IMG/VR virus record: IMGVR_UViG_3300044530_000622
Coordinates: 51,178-115,177 of that record
Strand: one strand, 5' to 3'
DNA from: a virus
Length of the DNA stretch: 64,000 bases
Shown here: piece by piece, positions 5,929 to 14,988 of the stretch
How positions within the stretch are numbered: position 1 is the first letter of the stretch
Layout: the number at the start of each line of letters is the position of its first letter
Notes under the pieces: generated by a model
Seen by the model: the letters and a program-made list of their open reading frames with translations, nothing else
What the model was told of the DNA's origin: nothing
The model's database searches: none
Translations under genes and position numbers: made by a program

Positions 5929-5996
5929 TTTTTAGTTCTTATCATCTATACATGGGGTTTGAGACAGGGGGGAAAAGTTAAAAGGGATATAATAAT

Positions 5997-6206
5997 ATGA
6001 GATATAGAGATCAAGTAATTAACAAAGTAGAGGTATTAGAAAGTACCTTAAAGGTGTTGAGGCAGATTGTTCAAAGACAAGAGCCAATTAAAACATACTT
6101 AGAAACTATTGAAAGAGCGGAAGAACAGCTTAACCAAGTTAGACAGTATGTTGAAATGGAGCCGACAACTACTAATGAAGTAGGTGGCTTTTCCGGACAA
6201 AGGTAA
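5997..6206 (+). CDS. Small coiled-coil protein (69 aa)
   Basis: A short helical protein (VINKVEVLESTLKVLRQIV, IERAEEQLNQVRQYVE) with a polar tail ending GGFSGQR. It has a clean late-gene style, with no membrane segment and no recognised family. The last codons run into the TATCTTTAG promoter box of the next gene. It may be a small structural adaptor or chaperone; nothing shows which. Confidence 0.55.
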   Translation: MRYRDQVINKVEVLESTLKVLRQIVQRQEPIKTYLETIERAEEQLNQVRQYVEMEPTTTNEVGGFSGQR

Positions 6207-6207
6207 T

Positions 6208-6216
6208 TATCTTTAG
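6208..6216 (+). promoter_or_regulatory. Early-type promoter box TATCTTTAG, 3 nt before an ATG
   Basis: The box sits only 3 bases before ATG 6220, the same geometry as at 910/921. Confidence 0.5.
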
Positions 6217-6219
6217 AGT

Positions 6220-7008
6220 ATGAATTTAACAGCAGAACAGATCCAATCTAATTGGGAAGAATTTCTAGGGTATATTGACACCTATATTTCTTCTCCAAGA
6301 AAAGAAGACTTGCGTAAGTTTTATGAAGACCGTGTAGATAGGTTTATCTTAATGCCAGCAGCTCATACTACTAAGTATCACAACTGTTTCCCCGGAGGAT
6401 ACATTGAACATGTTAATCGTGTTATTAAAGCTTCCTTACACTTTGCAAAACTTTGGGAGAAGTTCGGCTGTGATATGTCTACCTTTACAATTGAAGAGTT
6501 AGTCTTTTCTGCTATGAATCATGATTTAGGGAAAGTGGGAGATAGCCAAAACGATTTGTATTTACCCGGAAGAGATGAATGGAGAAAGAAAAACCTAGGT
6601 GAGGTTTACTCCTACAACAATGAGGTTGCTTTTATGACTATCCCGGATAGGTCCTTATTCTTACTTCAGGAAGCTAATATTAAATATTCTATGAATGAGA
6701 TGCTTGCTATTAAAACTCACGATGGACTATATGAAGAAGCTAACAAAGCTTATCTAATTTCCAGAATGCCAGAGAGTAGACCTAAATCAGTGATTATCTA
6801 TATTTTACATCAAGCAGATCTAATGGCTTCAGTAGTTGAGATGACAGTCAATCCTACAGAACAACCCAAGTCAAAACAGTTCTCAATTTCAAAAGAGACT
6901 ACTCAGAAGAATCCAGTAACTCACCAACAACAGGCAAAAAACAAAGCATTATCTAATATTCAGAGTGATGGTTTGAAGAATGCAATGTCTAACTTTTTCA
7001 CAGACTAA
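6220..7008 (+). CDS. HD-domain phosphohydrolase (262 aa)
   Basis: The metal-binding pattern of the HD superfamily is complete: PAAHTTKYHNCFPGGYIEHV (residues about 46-65), NHDLGK (100-105), KTHDGLY (about 168-174) and LHQADLMAS (about 203-211). Such enzymes cleave phosphoester bonds in nucleotides or cyclic nucleotides using a divalent metal. In phages they serve nucleotide metabolism or removal of host signalling nucleotides; the substrate cannot be read from sequence. The tail after residue 215 is Gln/Lys-rich and disordered. It overlaps the next gene by one base (TAATG) and belongs to the same unit as the sigma factor. Confidence 0.82.
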   Translation: MNLTAEQIQSNWEEFLGYIDTYISSPRKEDLRKFYEDRVDRFILMPAAHTTKYHNCFPGGYIEHVNRVIKASLHFAKLWEKFGCDMSTFTIEELVFSAMNHDLGKVGDSQNDLYLPGRDEWRKKNLGEVYSYNNEVAFMTIPDRSLFLLQEANIKYSMNEMLAIKTHDGLYEEANKAYLISRMPESRPKSVIIYILHQADLMASVVEMTVNPTEQPKSKQFSISKETTQKNPVTHQQQAKNKALSNIQSDGLKNAMSNFFTD

Positions 7009-7295
7009 TGACGATATTAATTACTATATTGAGTCTAGCAGTATGTGTATTAGGTTATACGACTTACAACTTACTTCGTAAAAATGAAAAGCAGGAAGAT
7101 GTTTTAACTGCTTATTTACTGTACATGGATAATTTATCTAAGATTATCGAACACAGTGAACAACAACTTCAAAAAATTGATAGCAAAGGCACATTCCAAA
7201 GTGATGATGAGATCGGTTGGTTCTTCGAGCAAATAAAGGTTATTCAAAGTAGATTAAATAACTTTAAATTGACCGATGACCGAGAAGAAAAATAA
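7008..7295 (+). CDS. Single-span membrane protein with coiled coil (95 aa)
   Basis: Residues about 3-22 (ILITILSLAVCVLGYTTYNLL) form a transmembrane helix, followed by a charged helical region (NLSKIIEHSEQQLQKIDS). Its start overlaps the stop of the HD gene (TAATG) and its end overlaps the start of the sigma gene by 20 bases, so the three genes are translationally coupled. No family is recognised. Confidence 0.65.
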   Translation: MTILITILSLAVCVLGYTTYNLLRKNEKQEDVLTAYLLYMDNLSKIIEHSEQQLQKIDSKGTFQSDDEIGWFFEQIKVIQSRLNNFKLTDDREEK

Positions 7296-8010
7296 AAATT
7301 ACTTTACCCACGATACTCAACTTGCAATAGTTAAATATGTGCACACTGAGGATTATGCAGAACGTAATAAGATTTATAGAGAAGAGATTCACTATGCATT
7401 ATATAAGTTAACACAGAACTTAATTCATACTTTTAAATTCTACTACACAGAGGAAACAAACTTAGAAGACCTTCAGCACGAAGTAATTACCTTCCTACTA
7501 ACTAAACTAGATCGCTTCAACCCTGAGAATGGAGCTAAAGCGTATTCTTATTTCGGAACAGTAGCTAAAAGATACCTAATTGCTTCTAATCAAAAGAATT
7601 ATAAGAAGAGGTTAGAGTTACTCTCCTTAGATACCTTAAATACGGAACAGGAAGACGGTGAGGTTGTTTATGGAGACGTATTAGATGTAAATGGGGTACA
7701 GGCTGACACTCAAGTGTACCATCCGGTAGATGAAGTGTCTGAGTTCTTAGATATCTACGTGGAGCATTGTACAGATAACATCTACGAGTTATTCCCTAAA
7801 GATGAAGATGCACAGATTGCAGATGCTATTCTCGAATTATTCAGAAAAAGAGAACATATAACAATCTTTAATAAGAAAGCTCTTTACATTTACATAAGGG
7901 AGATTATCGACGTTAAGACGCCTAGAATCACAAAAGTAGCTAACGAACTAGGGGATCTCTATAAGAAACAGTATGCATTCTATGTAGAGAACGGGTACGC
8001 AGACTTCTAA
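7276..8010 (+). CDS. 55: Late-transcription sigma factor, T4 gp55-like
   Basis: Residues about 61-105 (NLEDLQHEVITFLLTKLDRF, then NGAKAYSYFGTVAKRYLI) match sigma region 2 as found in T4 gp55, where the motif FDPEKSNNPFAYF serves core binding and -10 recognition. The protein lacks a full region 4, as gp55 does. At 244 residues it is somewhat longer than T4 gp55 (185). In T4, gp55 directs host RNA polymerase to TATAAATA late promoters with the sliding clamp. Here the recurring TATTTATA sites before late genes are the obvious targets. A 20-base overlap links it to the preceding membrane gene. Confidence 0.8.
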   Translation: MTEKKNKNYFTHDTQLAIVKYVHTEDYAERNKIYREEIHYALYKLTQNLIHTFKFYYTEETNLEDLQHEVITFLLTKLDRFNPENGAKAYSYFGTVAKRYLIASNQKNYKKRLELLSLDTLNTEQEDGEVVYGDVLDVNGVQADTQVYHPVDEVSEFLDIYVEHCTDNIYELFPKDEDAQIADAILELFRKREHITIFNKKALYIYIREIIDVKTPRITKVANELGDLYKKQYAFYVENGYADF

Positions 8011-8024
8011 ACTGTACTACTTTC

Positions 8025-8032
8025 TATTTATA
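8025..8032 (+). promoter_or_regulatory. Late promoter-like TATTTATA
   Basis: Exact TATTTATA, 15 bases before ATG 8048; heads the baseplate operon. Confidence 0.55.
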
Positions 8033-8047
8033 AAAAATAGATTAACC

Positions 8048-8383
8048 ATGAGTTTAGATAAATTAATTTTTAAAAATAAGAAATTCGCAGACCTTCTAGA
8101 GGAGATTTACGACAATCAGAAGAAGAAAGAAAAGCAGATTTCAACTCTTATCTCTGAGTTACGTCCTTTAATTGAAGATACCGGAGATGCAACTTTGATA
8201 GTACCTCTTATTAAAGAGTACTTAGAGATCGGAGTTAAGAATGATGACCAACTTGTAAAGGTTGCAACAATCATCCAACGTATATTCCAGAATCAAGACT
8301 CCGCTACTGACTCGTTCGGGATTACCGATGAAGAAAGGGAGCAGTTACTAAAAGAGATTAACAATATAAAAGAAGATAAGTAA
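8048..8383 (+). CDS. Unknown helical protein at head of baseplate operon (111 aa)
   Basis: A charged, helical protein (DLLEEIYDNQKKKEKQISTL, then LIVPLIKEYLEIGVKND). No domain is named with confidence. It overlaps the gp5-like gene by one base (TAATG), so the two are co-translated; small proteins at this place in T4-like phages often help baseplate hub assembly (gp26 and gp51 are T4 parallels by position only). Confidence 0.55.
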   Translation: MSLDKLIFKNKKFADLLEEIYDNQKKKEKQISTLISELRPLIEDTGDATLIVPLIKEYLEIGVKNDDQLVKVATIIQRIFQNQDSATDSFGITDEEREQLLKEINNIKEDK

Positions 8384-9621
8384 TGGCAAAATTTGGCTTT
8401 GGAGCTCTAGATGGTAGTTTTAATAATAGCACCTCCGGTACTAGTAAAACCCTTGATGCATTAAAGTTAGCAAACTTAAATTCGACCGGGAGAGTACTTA
8501 GCGTCGTACTTGACGACTCTCACCCAAAGTATAAAGAATTAGGTGGGCCAAAAGCTATCGGTGCAGTTGAGATAATTGACCTCTCTGGAGGTACAGGAGA
8601 CTACTCTACAGTATCTGAAAATCAAAACTATAAAGTTGCTTACCCTTTACAGCCCGGTATTAAGAACTATCCGCTCGTAAATGAGGTTGTCTACTTAGTA
8701 TCACAGCCGACAAAGAAAATAATGCAGAGGAATTCTGCAAAAGCACTATACTACATTAGTGTAGTTAATCTTTGGAATCACCCACATCATAACGCTATCC
8801 CATATTCTGCAGGATCTTTAACCCCTGAGAATTCTAAAAATTACCAGGACTCTGCTTTAGGAAGTACAAATAAATTAACAGATACTTCAGGTACAATTAG
8901 GTTTGGCAAATACTTTAAAGAACGTTCAGATATCTATCCACTACAGCCTTTCGAAGGAGATTTAATTTACGAAGGAAGGTGGGGCAATAGTATTAGGTTG
9001 AGCGGTACAGCTCCTGATAAAAACCCCTGGTCCACTGTGGGCACCCAAGGAGACGCTATAACAATTATTAGGAACGGTCAAACAGATAACCCTACTAAGA
9101 ATGGATGGGATTTTACAGTAGAAGATATCAACACAGATGCATCTTCTATCTACTTAACAACAACTCAAAAAGTACCGCTACTAGCAAATACAAATTACTT
9201 TAGTTATAAATCGAATCCCCCTACCCTACCTGATGAATACACGGGCAAGCAGGTAATTATAAACTCTGGAAGGCTAGTCTTTAATACAACAGAAGATCAC
9301 CTATTATTAAGTTCAGCAAAAAGTATCAGTTTAAGTTCTGCAGGAACAGTTAACATAGATGCTTCTGAAATGATAATTCAAACTAGTAAAATATACTTAG
9401 GATCTAAATCTGCAAAAGAACCTTTACTACTTGGAGATACAACAGTAGAGTTACTAAAGACAATGATTGACGTGCTTAAAGAACTAGTAACAGCCTCTTT
9501 AAAAGCATCTAATTCAGGCGGCCCAATACCAAGTCTAAATAAAAAAGCACCTGCATTATTAAAGAAACTTTTAACATTAAATCCCGACCTTCTTAAATCT
9601 AACTCTAACTTTACAGTATAA
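8383..9621 (+). CDS. 5: Baseplate central spike / hub protein, T4 gp5-like without lysozyme
   Basis: The N-terminal part (residues about 30-130) reads as the OB-fold of gp5/VgrG proteins (GRVLSVVLDDSHP, IGAVEIIDL, VNEVVYLVSQPT). The phrase GRWGNSIRLSG is typical of the segment leading into the spike. Residues about 295-365 are short beta repeats (LLLSSAKSISLSSAGTVNID, IIQTSKIYLGSKSAKEPLLL), which fit the triple-stranded beta-helix needle. No lysozyme domain is present, unlike T4 gp5. It would form the membrane-piercing tip of the tail tube. Overlaps both neighbours by one base. Confidence 0.75.
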   Translation: MAKFGFGALDGSFNNSTSGTSKTLDALKLANLNSTGRVLSVVLDDSHPKYKELGGPKAIGAVEIIDLSGGTGDYSTVSENQNYKVAYPLQPGIKNYPLVNEVVYLVSQPTKKIMQRNSAKALYYISVVNLWNHPHHNAIPYSAGSLTPENSKNYQDSALGSTNKLTDTSGTIRFGKYFKERSDIYPLQPFEGDLIYEGRWGNSIRLSGTAPDKNPWSTVGTQGDAITIIRNGQTDNPTKNGWDFTVEDINTDASSIYLTTTQKVPLLANTNYFSYKSNPPTLPDEYTGKQVIINSGRLVFNTTEDHLLLSSAKSISLSSAGTVNIDASEMIIQTSKIYLGSKSAKEPLLLGDTTVELLKTMIDVLKELVTASLKASNSGGPIPSLNKKAPALLKKLLTLNPDLLKSNSNFTV

Positions 9622-10844
9622 TGGCAAACCCCTCCCCACCATACATTAAATTATCAAACGGTGATGTTATTATCTTTGAAAAATTAGGACCTCAAAAAAG
9701 AGCGGTTTTATTAAACTCTCAAAGCATTAGGTTGAGACAAGGTAGTTATTTAATAGGTGCAACAGAGAGACAACTAGCTGATACTATTATCTTAAGTTAT
9801 CCTGCCCCACCCCCAACAATTATTGAAGAAGTATTATTACCCTCCTCAACAACACCACCCCCCTCCCCACCCCCTGCACCTCCCACCACTCCCCCCATTG
9901 CTCCCCCTGAATTAGAAAAACAGAGAGAACAAGAAGCAGCTAAAAGAGATACTGTTAACAAAAAATTAAAGCTTCAAAGAACTCTGACTGCAGCAACCGT
10001 CGTTGCAACTGCAACACAATTAGCACCTCTGGATAGGATTAACCAAACAATCAATAGTAAGGTTGCAGATTTACAAGATAAAGCAATATCAACTTTACTA
10101 TCTTTAGCGTCCCAACTAGGAATAGAAGGATTAGATACTGCTAACCCGACCCTGCCAAATATATGCCCTCCACAGAGTATCCTAGATAGGGCATTACAGA
10201 TACGTAATTCTTTAGGAACAGATATTGAAAATACTGCAAAATATGTTGATACTATAAATGCATCTTTAACAATACTAACTCCAATTGTAAATGGAACAGT
10301 TACATCTTTAGACGCTTTAACTTTACTAAAGACTGCTACATCAGTAGCTGCTAAGCTAGCTCCAACATTACCCGGAGCAGTTACAGCTTTAATAAGTGAT
10401 TTAGATGACATTAAAACATCAATTACATTCAAATCAGACGGAACACCTAAACTCCCGGAATTAAAAAGAGCTTTAGCACTGGGTAGTGAATACACCTCTG
10501 ATGCAGCAAAAATACTTCAAACAATTTTAATAGTGTTAGACGTAGTTGACCTTGTATTAGTGAAGTGTGGTAAGAAACCTAACGCACTAGGAGCAAACAC
10601 TAGTAAACTTCTAGATACCATAAAATTAGCAGCTACCTCTATTATCGATTTGACCTATAAAGGTTTTACTTTTGAGATCGTAGAGAAACCGTTTAGCCCA
10701 ACTCTAAAGCAAAAAATAGGTCAAGCTAAGAATAGTCAAGGAATCGTTTTACTACAAACAGAACCATCCTTCACAACAGACCCTCAAGTCCTTGTTAATG
10801 AATTAAAACTCATTATAGATAGGGATAACCTAAAAGCCAATTAA
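9621..10844 (+). CDS. Proline-rich baseplate-region protein (407 aa)
   Basis: A compact N-terminal beta domain (IKLSNGDVIIFEKLG, residues about 8-60) is followed by a proline-rich linker (residues about 76-95, TTPPPSPPPAPPTTPPIAPP) and a long, mostly helical and hydrophobic C-terminal region. No family is recognised. It lies between the spike gene and gp25 in a coupled run of genes, so it is most likely a baseplate hub or spike-associated protein. The poly-proline linker and C-rich codon runs (CCC) stand out from the surrounding A/T-rich code. Confidence 0.6.
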   Translation: MANPSPPYIKLSNGDVIIFEKLGPQKRAVLLNSQSIRLRQGSYLIGATERQLADTIILSYPAPPPTIIEEVLLPSSTTPPPSPPPAPPTTPPIAPPELEKQREQEAAKRDTVNKKLKLQRTLTAATVVATATQLAPLDRINQTINSKVADLQDKAISTLLSLASQLGIEGLDTANPTLPNICPPQSILDRALQIRNSLGTDIENTAKYVDTINASLTILTPIVNGTVTSLDALTLLKTATSVAAKLAPTLPGAVTALISDLDDIKTSITFKSDGTPKLPELKRALALGSEYTSDAAKILQTILIVLDVVDLVLVKCGKKPNALGANTSKLLDTIKLAATSIIDLTYKGFTFEIVEKPFSPTLKQKIGQAKNSQGIVLLQTEPSFTTDPQVLVNELKLIIDRDNLKAN

Positions 10845-10848
10845 GAAA

Positions 10849-10856
10849 TATTTATA
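10849..10856 (+). promoter_or_regulatory. Late promoter-like TATTTATA
   Basis: Exact TATTTATA, 4 bases before ATG 10861. Confidence 0.55.
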
Positions 10857-10860
10857 AAAG

Positions 10861-11238
10861 ATGGATACCAAAGTATTTAAAAAACTCATCAAAGAAGCCG
10901 TAAGAGAAGCTATTCAAGAAGAATTAAAGGAAATTCTACTAGAAGCAGTACGTGCCCCTAAAACAATCATTCAGGAGAGCTACTCAGCCCCTGTACCAGT
11001 TTCTACTCAACCAATAGTAGCCAGTATTAATGCAAGAGATAAATACAAAGAACTACTAGGTGAAATGATGGAATCAAAAAATGGAAACATTTCAATGACC
11101 TCAAACGACGCCATGTCTTTCGGAGCACAGCCTGGATACAGACCACCTGCAACAATAAATACTGCCGGTGAAGGATCAGCACTACCTGCAGGAGAAGTTA
11201 ACCTAGACCAAATTATGGGTCTTATTAAGAAGAAGTAA
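10861..11238 (+). CDS. Unknown baseplate-operon protein with amphipathic N-terminus (125 aa)
   Basis: The N-terminal 30 residues are one charged amphipathic helix (FKKLIKEAVREAIQEELKE), followed by a low-complexity middle and a short C-terminal helix (LDQIMGLIKKK). The layout suggests an adaptor or assembly protein. It overlaps the gp25 gene by one base (TAATG), which ties it to baseplate assembly. No family is recognised. Confidence 0.55.
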   Translation: MDTKVFKKLIKEAVREAIQEELKEILLEAVRAPKTIIQESYSAPVPVSTQPIVASINARDKYKELLGEMMESKNGNISMTSNDAMSFGAQPGYRPPATINTAGEGSALPAGEVNLDQIMGLIKKK

Positions 11239-11645
11239 TGGCATTTGATGCAAAGAAGATATTCCCAATAGATAAGAAACCTTCAGTCGCTGTAGGAGTC
11301 GGAATACCCTTTGCTGCACCCGCTGTTTTTACCTCCACCTATACTACTCAACAAGCTATTAAAAACAACCTGATTAACTTCTTTTTAACCGGGACCGGGC
11401 AGAGGTATTTAAATCCAACATTCGGAGCAGGGTTACAAGTTTATATTTTTGAGCAATTAAACAATAATACAGATGCAGCTTTAGAGCAAGACATCCAAAG
11501 TATTATAAGCGAGTTTTTTCCGAGTGTTATTGTTGAAAATTTAACGATAACCGGCAACCCTGATACAAATCAAATTACAGTCGCATTAAAATATTCAATT
11601 AAAGATACAGGTACAATAGATAGCTTACAAATATCATTCAACTAA
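11238..11645 (+). CDS. 25: Baseplate wedge protein gp25
   Basis: The 135-residue length and the core NFFLTGTGQRYLNPTFGAGL (residues about 48-67) match the gp25/GPW family, which is conserved in all contractile injection systems and T6SS (TssE). The family Glu-Pro-Arg-Gly-type turn appears here as GQRYLNP. gp25 joins the sheath initiation site to the wedge. It sits directly before gp6, as in many T4-like phages. Confidence 0.88.
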   Translation: MAFDAKKIFPIDKKPSVAVGVGIPFAAPAVFTSTYTTQQAIKNNLINFFLTGTGQRYLNPTFGAGLQVYIFEQLNNNTDAALEQDIQSIISEFFPSVIVENLTITGNPDTNQITVALKYSIKDTGTIDSLQISFN

Positions 11646-11646
11646 A

Positions 11647-13503
11647 ATGGCAATTAAAAGAGACATAAAATATTTAAATAAAGATTTTAGCACACTAAGG
11701 GCTTCCTTAATTGACTATGCTAAAACTTATTTCCCTACAACCTATAACGATTTCAGTCCGTCATCTCCTGGGATGATGTTTATGGAAATGGCAGCATACG
11801 TAGGGGACGTTATGTCATTTTACTTAGATAACCAAATTCAAGAAACATACTTACAGTATGCTCGTCAGACAGATAACCTATTTGAATTAGCATACATGTT
11901 CGGGTACAAACCAAATGTAACAGGTGTTGCTACTACAACCATTGATTTCTACCAACAAATACCATCTAAATCATCTGCAAGTGTCTACATACCTGATTTT
12001 GACTATACCTTATTAATTGCTGAAAACGCAGTTGTATCTTCAACCTCTAACAGCGAAGTTAAATTTTTAATTCAAGACAGCGTAGACTTTTCAGTATCTT
12101 CATCACAGGATCCAACTGAGGTTACAATCTTCCAAACAGCAGGAGTAAATCCAGTTAGCTACCTTTTGAAAAAAAGCAGACAAGCAATTTCTGCCACAAT
12201 CAATTCCAGCGCCCTAACCTTCACTAGCCCAGTACAATTTGATACACGGTTAATTAACGTAGATAAGATTGTTGGAATTTTAGATGCTACAGATAGTGAT
12301 GGTAATAATTGGTACGAAGTAGATTATTTAGCACAAGATGCGATTTACTCTGGTATTAAAAATACAAACCCCAATGACCCTAACCGGTCAATTGATAATG
12401 CAGATACACCATATATTCTACAGTTAGAACAAGTACAGAGAAGGTTTGCAACTAGATTTCTTGACTCAGGATCTCTACAACTACAATTTGGAGCAGGTAC
12501 TGCAACAGATACAGACGAAACAATTGTACCGAATCCAAACAATGTAGGCCTAGGATTACCCTTCCAACAATCTAAACTAACAACTGCCTACTCACCTACA
12601 AACTTTATCTTTACAAAGACGTACGGTATCGCTCCTTCAAATACAACTATTAACGTCAGGTATTTAACAGGAGGCGGAGTAGCTGCAAACGTTCCTTCAA
12701 ACGACCTAACAGTAATTACAGGAGATATTAGCTTCTTAAACTCAAACCTTAATGCAGCTACAGCTAATACTTACAGAGCGTCTTTAGCAGTAAATAACCC
12801 AGATGCAGCAGTTGGAGGTCAAGATGGTGATAGTATTGAAGAGCTTAGACAAAATACACTATCTAATTATCAAACTCAACTACGTAACGTAACCCAAGAT
12901 GATTACCTAGTAAGATCATTGTCAATGCCTGCTAAATACGGAGTGATCGCTAAAGCATATATTGAACAAACTAAGATTGCTAACTTAGGAATAGGAGAAA
13001 CACCTACTACATTAGATCTATATGTACTTACATATAACAGCAGTAAAAACCTAGTAATAGCTTCGAATGCACTTAAGCAAAACCTAAACACCTATCTAGC
13101 ACAATATAGAGTTATAGGAGATTCGGTTAGAGTTAAAGACGCTTTTGTGATTAACATAGGAGTTAATTTTGATATTACTGTTGCTGCAAACTACAATAGT
13201 AATGAAGTAATTTTTAATGCTATTACAGCAGTTAGAGAGTATTTTAATATAAATAACTGGCAAATTAACCAACCTATTTTACTTAAAAACTTAAGTCTTC
13301 TAATTGATAACATTGACGGAGTACAGACGGTTAAAAATGTTGAGGTTGTTAATTTAACTGGAGAAGCGCTAGGATATTCAAACTATTCATACGATACAAA
13401 AGGAGCAACTATTGACAACGTGGTATACCCTTCTATTGATCCTATGATCTTTGAAGTTAAGTATCCGAATGTAGACATTAAAGGAAGAGTAGTTTCTCTT
13501 TAA
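11647..13503 (+). CDS. 6: Baseplate wedge protein gp6 (J-like)
   Basis: A 618-residue protein with the gp6/baseplate J hallmarks: an N-terminal region with DFSPSSPGMMFMEMAAYVGD (residues about 37-56) and a C-terminal core with GGQDGDSIEELRQNTLSNYQ and VTQDDYLVRSLSMP (about residues 394-432). gp6 forms the iris ring of the baseplate together with gp25 and gp53/gp7. The start overlaps nothing and follows gp25 by one base. The family usually spans 500-700 residues, so it appears complete. Confidence 0.88.
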   Translation: MAIKRDIKYLNKDFSTLRASLIDYAKTYFPTTYNDFSPSSPGMMFMEMAAYVGDVMSFYLDNQIQETYLQYARQTDNLFELAYMFGYKPNVTGVATTTIDFYQQIPSKSSASVYIPDFDYTLLIAENAVVSSTSNSEVKFLIQDSVDFSVSSSQDPTEVTIFQTAGVNPVSYLLKKSRQAISATINSSALTFTSPVQFDTRLINVDKIVGILDATDSDGNNWYEVDYLAQDAIYSGIKNTNPNDPNRSIDNADTPYILQLEQVQRRFATRFLDSGSLQLQFGAGTATDTDETIVPNPNNVGLGLPFQQSKLTTAYSPTNFIFTKTYGIAPSNTTINVRYLTGGGVAANVPSNDLTVITGDISFLNSNLNAATANTYRASLAVNNPDAAVGGQDGDSIEELRQNTLSNYQTQLRNVTQDDYLVRSLSMPAKYGVIAKAYIEQTKIANLGIGETPTTLDLYVLTYNSSKNLVIASNALKQNLNTYLAQYRVIGDSVRVKDAFVINIGVNFDITVAANYNSNEVIFNAITAVREYFNINNWQINQPILLKNLSLLIDNIDGVQTVKNVEVVNLTGEALGYSNYSYDTKGATIDNVVYPSIDPMIFEVKYPNVDIKGRVVSL

Positions 13504-13507
13504 TTCC

Positions 13508-13515
13508 TATTTATA
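13508..13515 (+). promoter_or_regulatory. Late promoter-like TATTTATA
   Basis: Exact TATTTATA, 4 bases before ATG 13520. Confidence 0.55.
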
Positions 13516-13519
13516 ACAA

Positions 13520-14632
13520 ATGGCAGTATATAAAATCTTCCCGGAGAAAGACGCTACCCTGTATAGTGAATACCCGAATATGAATTCTGGTATCGATGAA
13601 ATCATTGAAGCAACCACCGGTACTGCAGTAGATGGAAGTACAGCAACAGTAAGCCGTTTTGTAGTTAAGTACAATCAATCTGAACTTCAAGATGTAATTG
13701 CTAATAAAGCAACCGGGTCAATTGCAGCATATTTAAGAGTTTCCATGGCAAAAGTCGAAGGACTGGGTCAAGAAACAACTTTATTTTGTCACCCAATATC
13801 TGGGTCATGGCAGAATGGAACAGGTAAATACCAAGACAGTCCAGCTACAACTAACGGAGTAAGTTGGAATTCTAGAATAACGTCAGGTTCTGGAAACTGG
13901 CTGACAGCAGGCTTTGGAACATCTGGAGCTACAGCTTCATTCTCAGCATCAAATCCCGGAGGCGGCAACTGGTATACAAGTTCAGTATATGCACAAAGTG
14001 CTTCTTACCAATATAGAAGTGATTTTGATATCCTACTAAACACAACGAACACAGTAGTAGCTTGGTATACAGGTTCACTCACTAACGATGGATTTATTAT
14101 TAAGCAAGCTGATTCTGCAGAATTCTCAACAGACCCTACTAAGAAGGTTGAATTTAAATACTTCTCAGTAGATACAAATACAATATACCCACCACAATTA
14201 GAGATTAGATGGGATGATTACTACTTTAATACTGGATCCTCTACACAGACAATCTTAACAGATCCAGATATAGTTACAACCCTTCCCAATAATACAGGAA
14301 CATACTATTCGGGATCTATACAGAGATTTAGAGTTAACGCAAGACCACAATTCCCACCTAGAACATTTACAACAGGTTCTTTTTATACAGTAAACTACTA
14401 TCTGCCAACAGCTTCTTTCTGGTCTATAAAAGATTTAGATACAAATGAAGTTGTAATTGACTTCGATAGTACCTATACTAAGATTAGTGCTGACTCTAAC
14501 AGTAATTACTTTGATGTGTACATGACTGGTTTAGAACCTGAAAGGTATTATCAAATACTGCTTAAAACACGTATTGACGGTGCTACGAAGATATTAGATG
14601 AAAAGTATTACTTTAAAGTTGTAAATGGATAA
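13520..14632 (+). CDS. Baseplate or tail protein with DNRLRE-like N-terminus (370 aa)
   Basis: Residues about 1-215 resemble the DNRLRE type of beta-sandwich (AVYKIFPEKDATLYSEYPN, an FVVKY strand, then AAYLRVS and late GYFIIKQ-type strands), found in cell-surface and carbohydrate-binding proteins. The rest is beta-rich with many Tyr/Ser/Thr. It is placed between gp6 and a large wedge-like protein, so a peripheral baseplate role (where T4 has gp7/gp8) is likely. The DNRLRE match is by eye and tentative. Confidence 0.6.
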   Translation: MAVYKIFPEKDATLYSEYPNMNSGIDEIIEATTGTAVDGSTATVSRFVVKYNQSELQDVIANKATGSIAAYLRVSMAKVEGLGQETTLFCHPISGSWQNGTGKYQDSPATTNGVSWNSRITSGSGNWLTAGFGTSGATASFSASNPGGGNWYTSSVYAQSASYQYRSDFDILLNTTNTVVAWYTGSLTNDGFIIKQADSAEFSTDPTKKVEFKYFSVDTNTIYPPQLEIRWDDYYFNTGSSTQTILTDPDIVTTLPNNTGTYYSGSIQRFRVNARPQFPPRTFTTGSFYTVNYYLPTASFWSIKDLDTNEVVIDFDSTYTKISADSNSNYFDVYMTGLEPERYYQILLKTRIDGATKILDEKYYFKVVNG

Positions 14633-14988
14633 TGAGTTCGGTAGTTGATTTAAGCAAACAGGTATTTGAAAAACAGCAATACCAGCAAGTTATTGATACT
14701 TCATTTACACAGCTTACGCTAGGAGGTATCTCACCAACAGCCACTACTGCTACACCCATACCTACTGTTCAAGAATTTTTTGATAACTACGCACAGCTAT
14801 TCTACCAAATACCGAAAACAGGTGAGACAAACTCTCATCAATATTTAGTAAATCAGAGTAGTGCATACATAGGTGGGGAAGGTACTAATGAAGAGGTAAC
14901 CGCATTACTTGTAGAAGTTACAGCTTTAAGAGAAGAAAACTTACAATTGCAACAACAACTAGTAGATATAAAGCCGATTAATGGATAA
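14632..14988 (+). CDS. Small baseplate-operon protein with C-terminal coiled coil (118 aa)
   Basis: The N-terminal two thirds are Thr/Gln-rich; the C-terminus (VTALLVEVTALREENLQLQQ) is a clear leucine-type coiled coil, suggesting oligomerisation. The gene overlaps its upstream neighbour by one base and the 1487-residue gene downstream by 8 bases, so all three are coupled and probably meet in one complex. No family is recognised. Confidence 0.6.
   Translation: MSSVVDLSKQVFEKQQYQQVIDTSFTQLTLGGISPTATTATPIPTVQEFFDNYAQLFYQIPKTGETNSHQYLVNQSSAYIGGEGTNEEVTALLVEVTALREENLQLQQQLVDIKPING

Noticed and set aside
8383-9621. Lysozyme domain as in T4 gp5
   Set aside because: No Glu-Asp-Thr-type lysozyme motif or matching segment is present between the OB-like part and the spike repeats.
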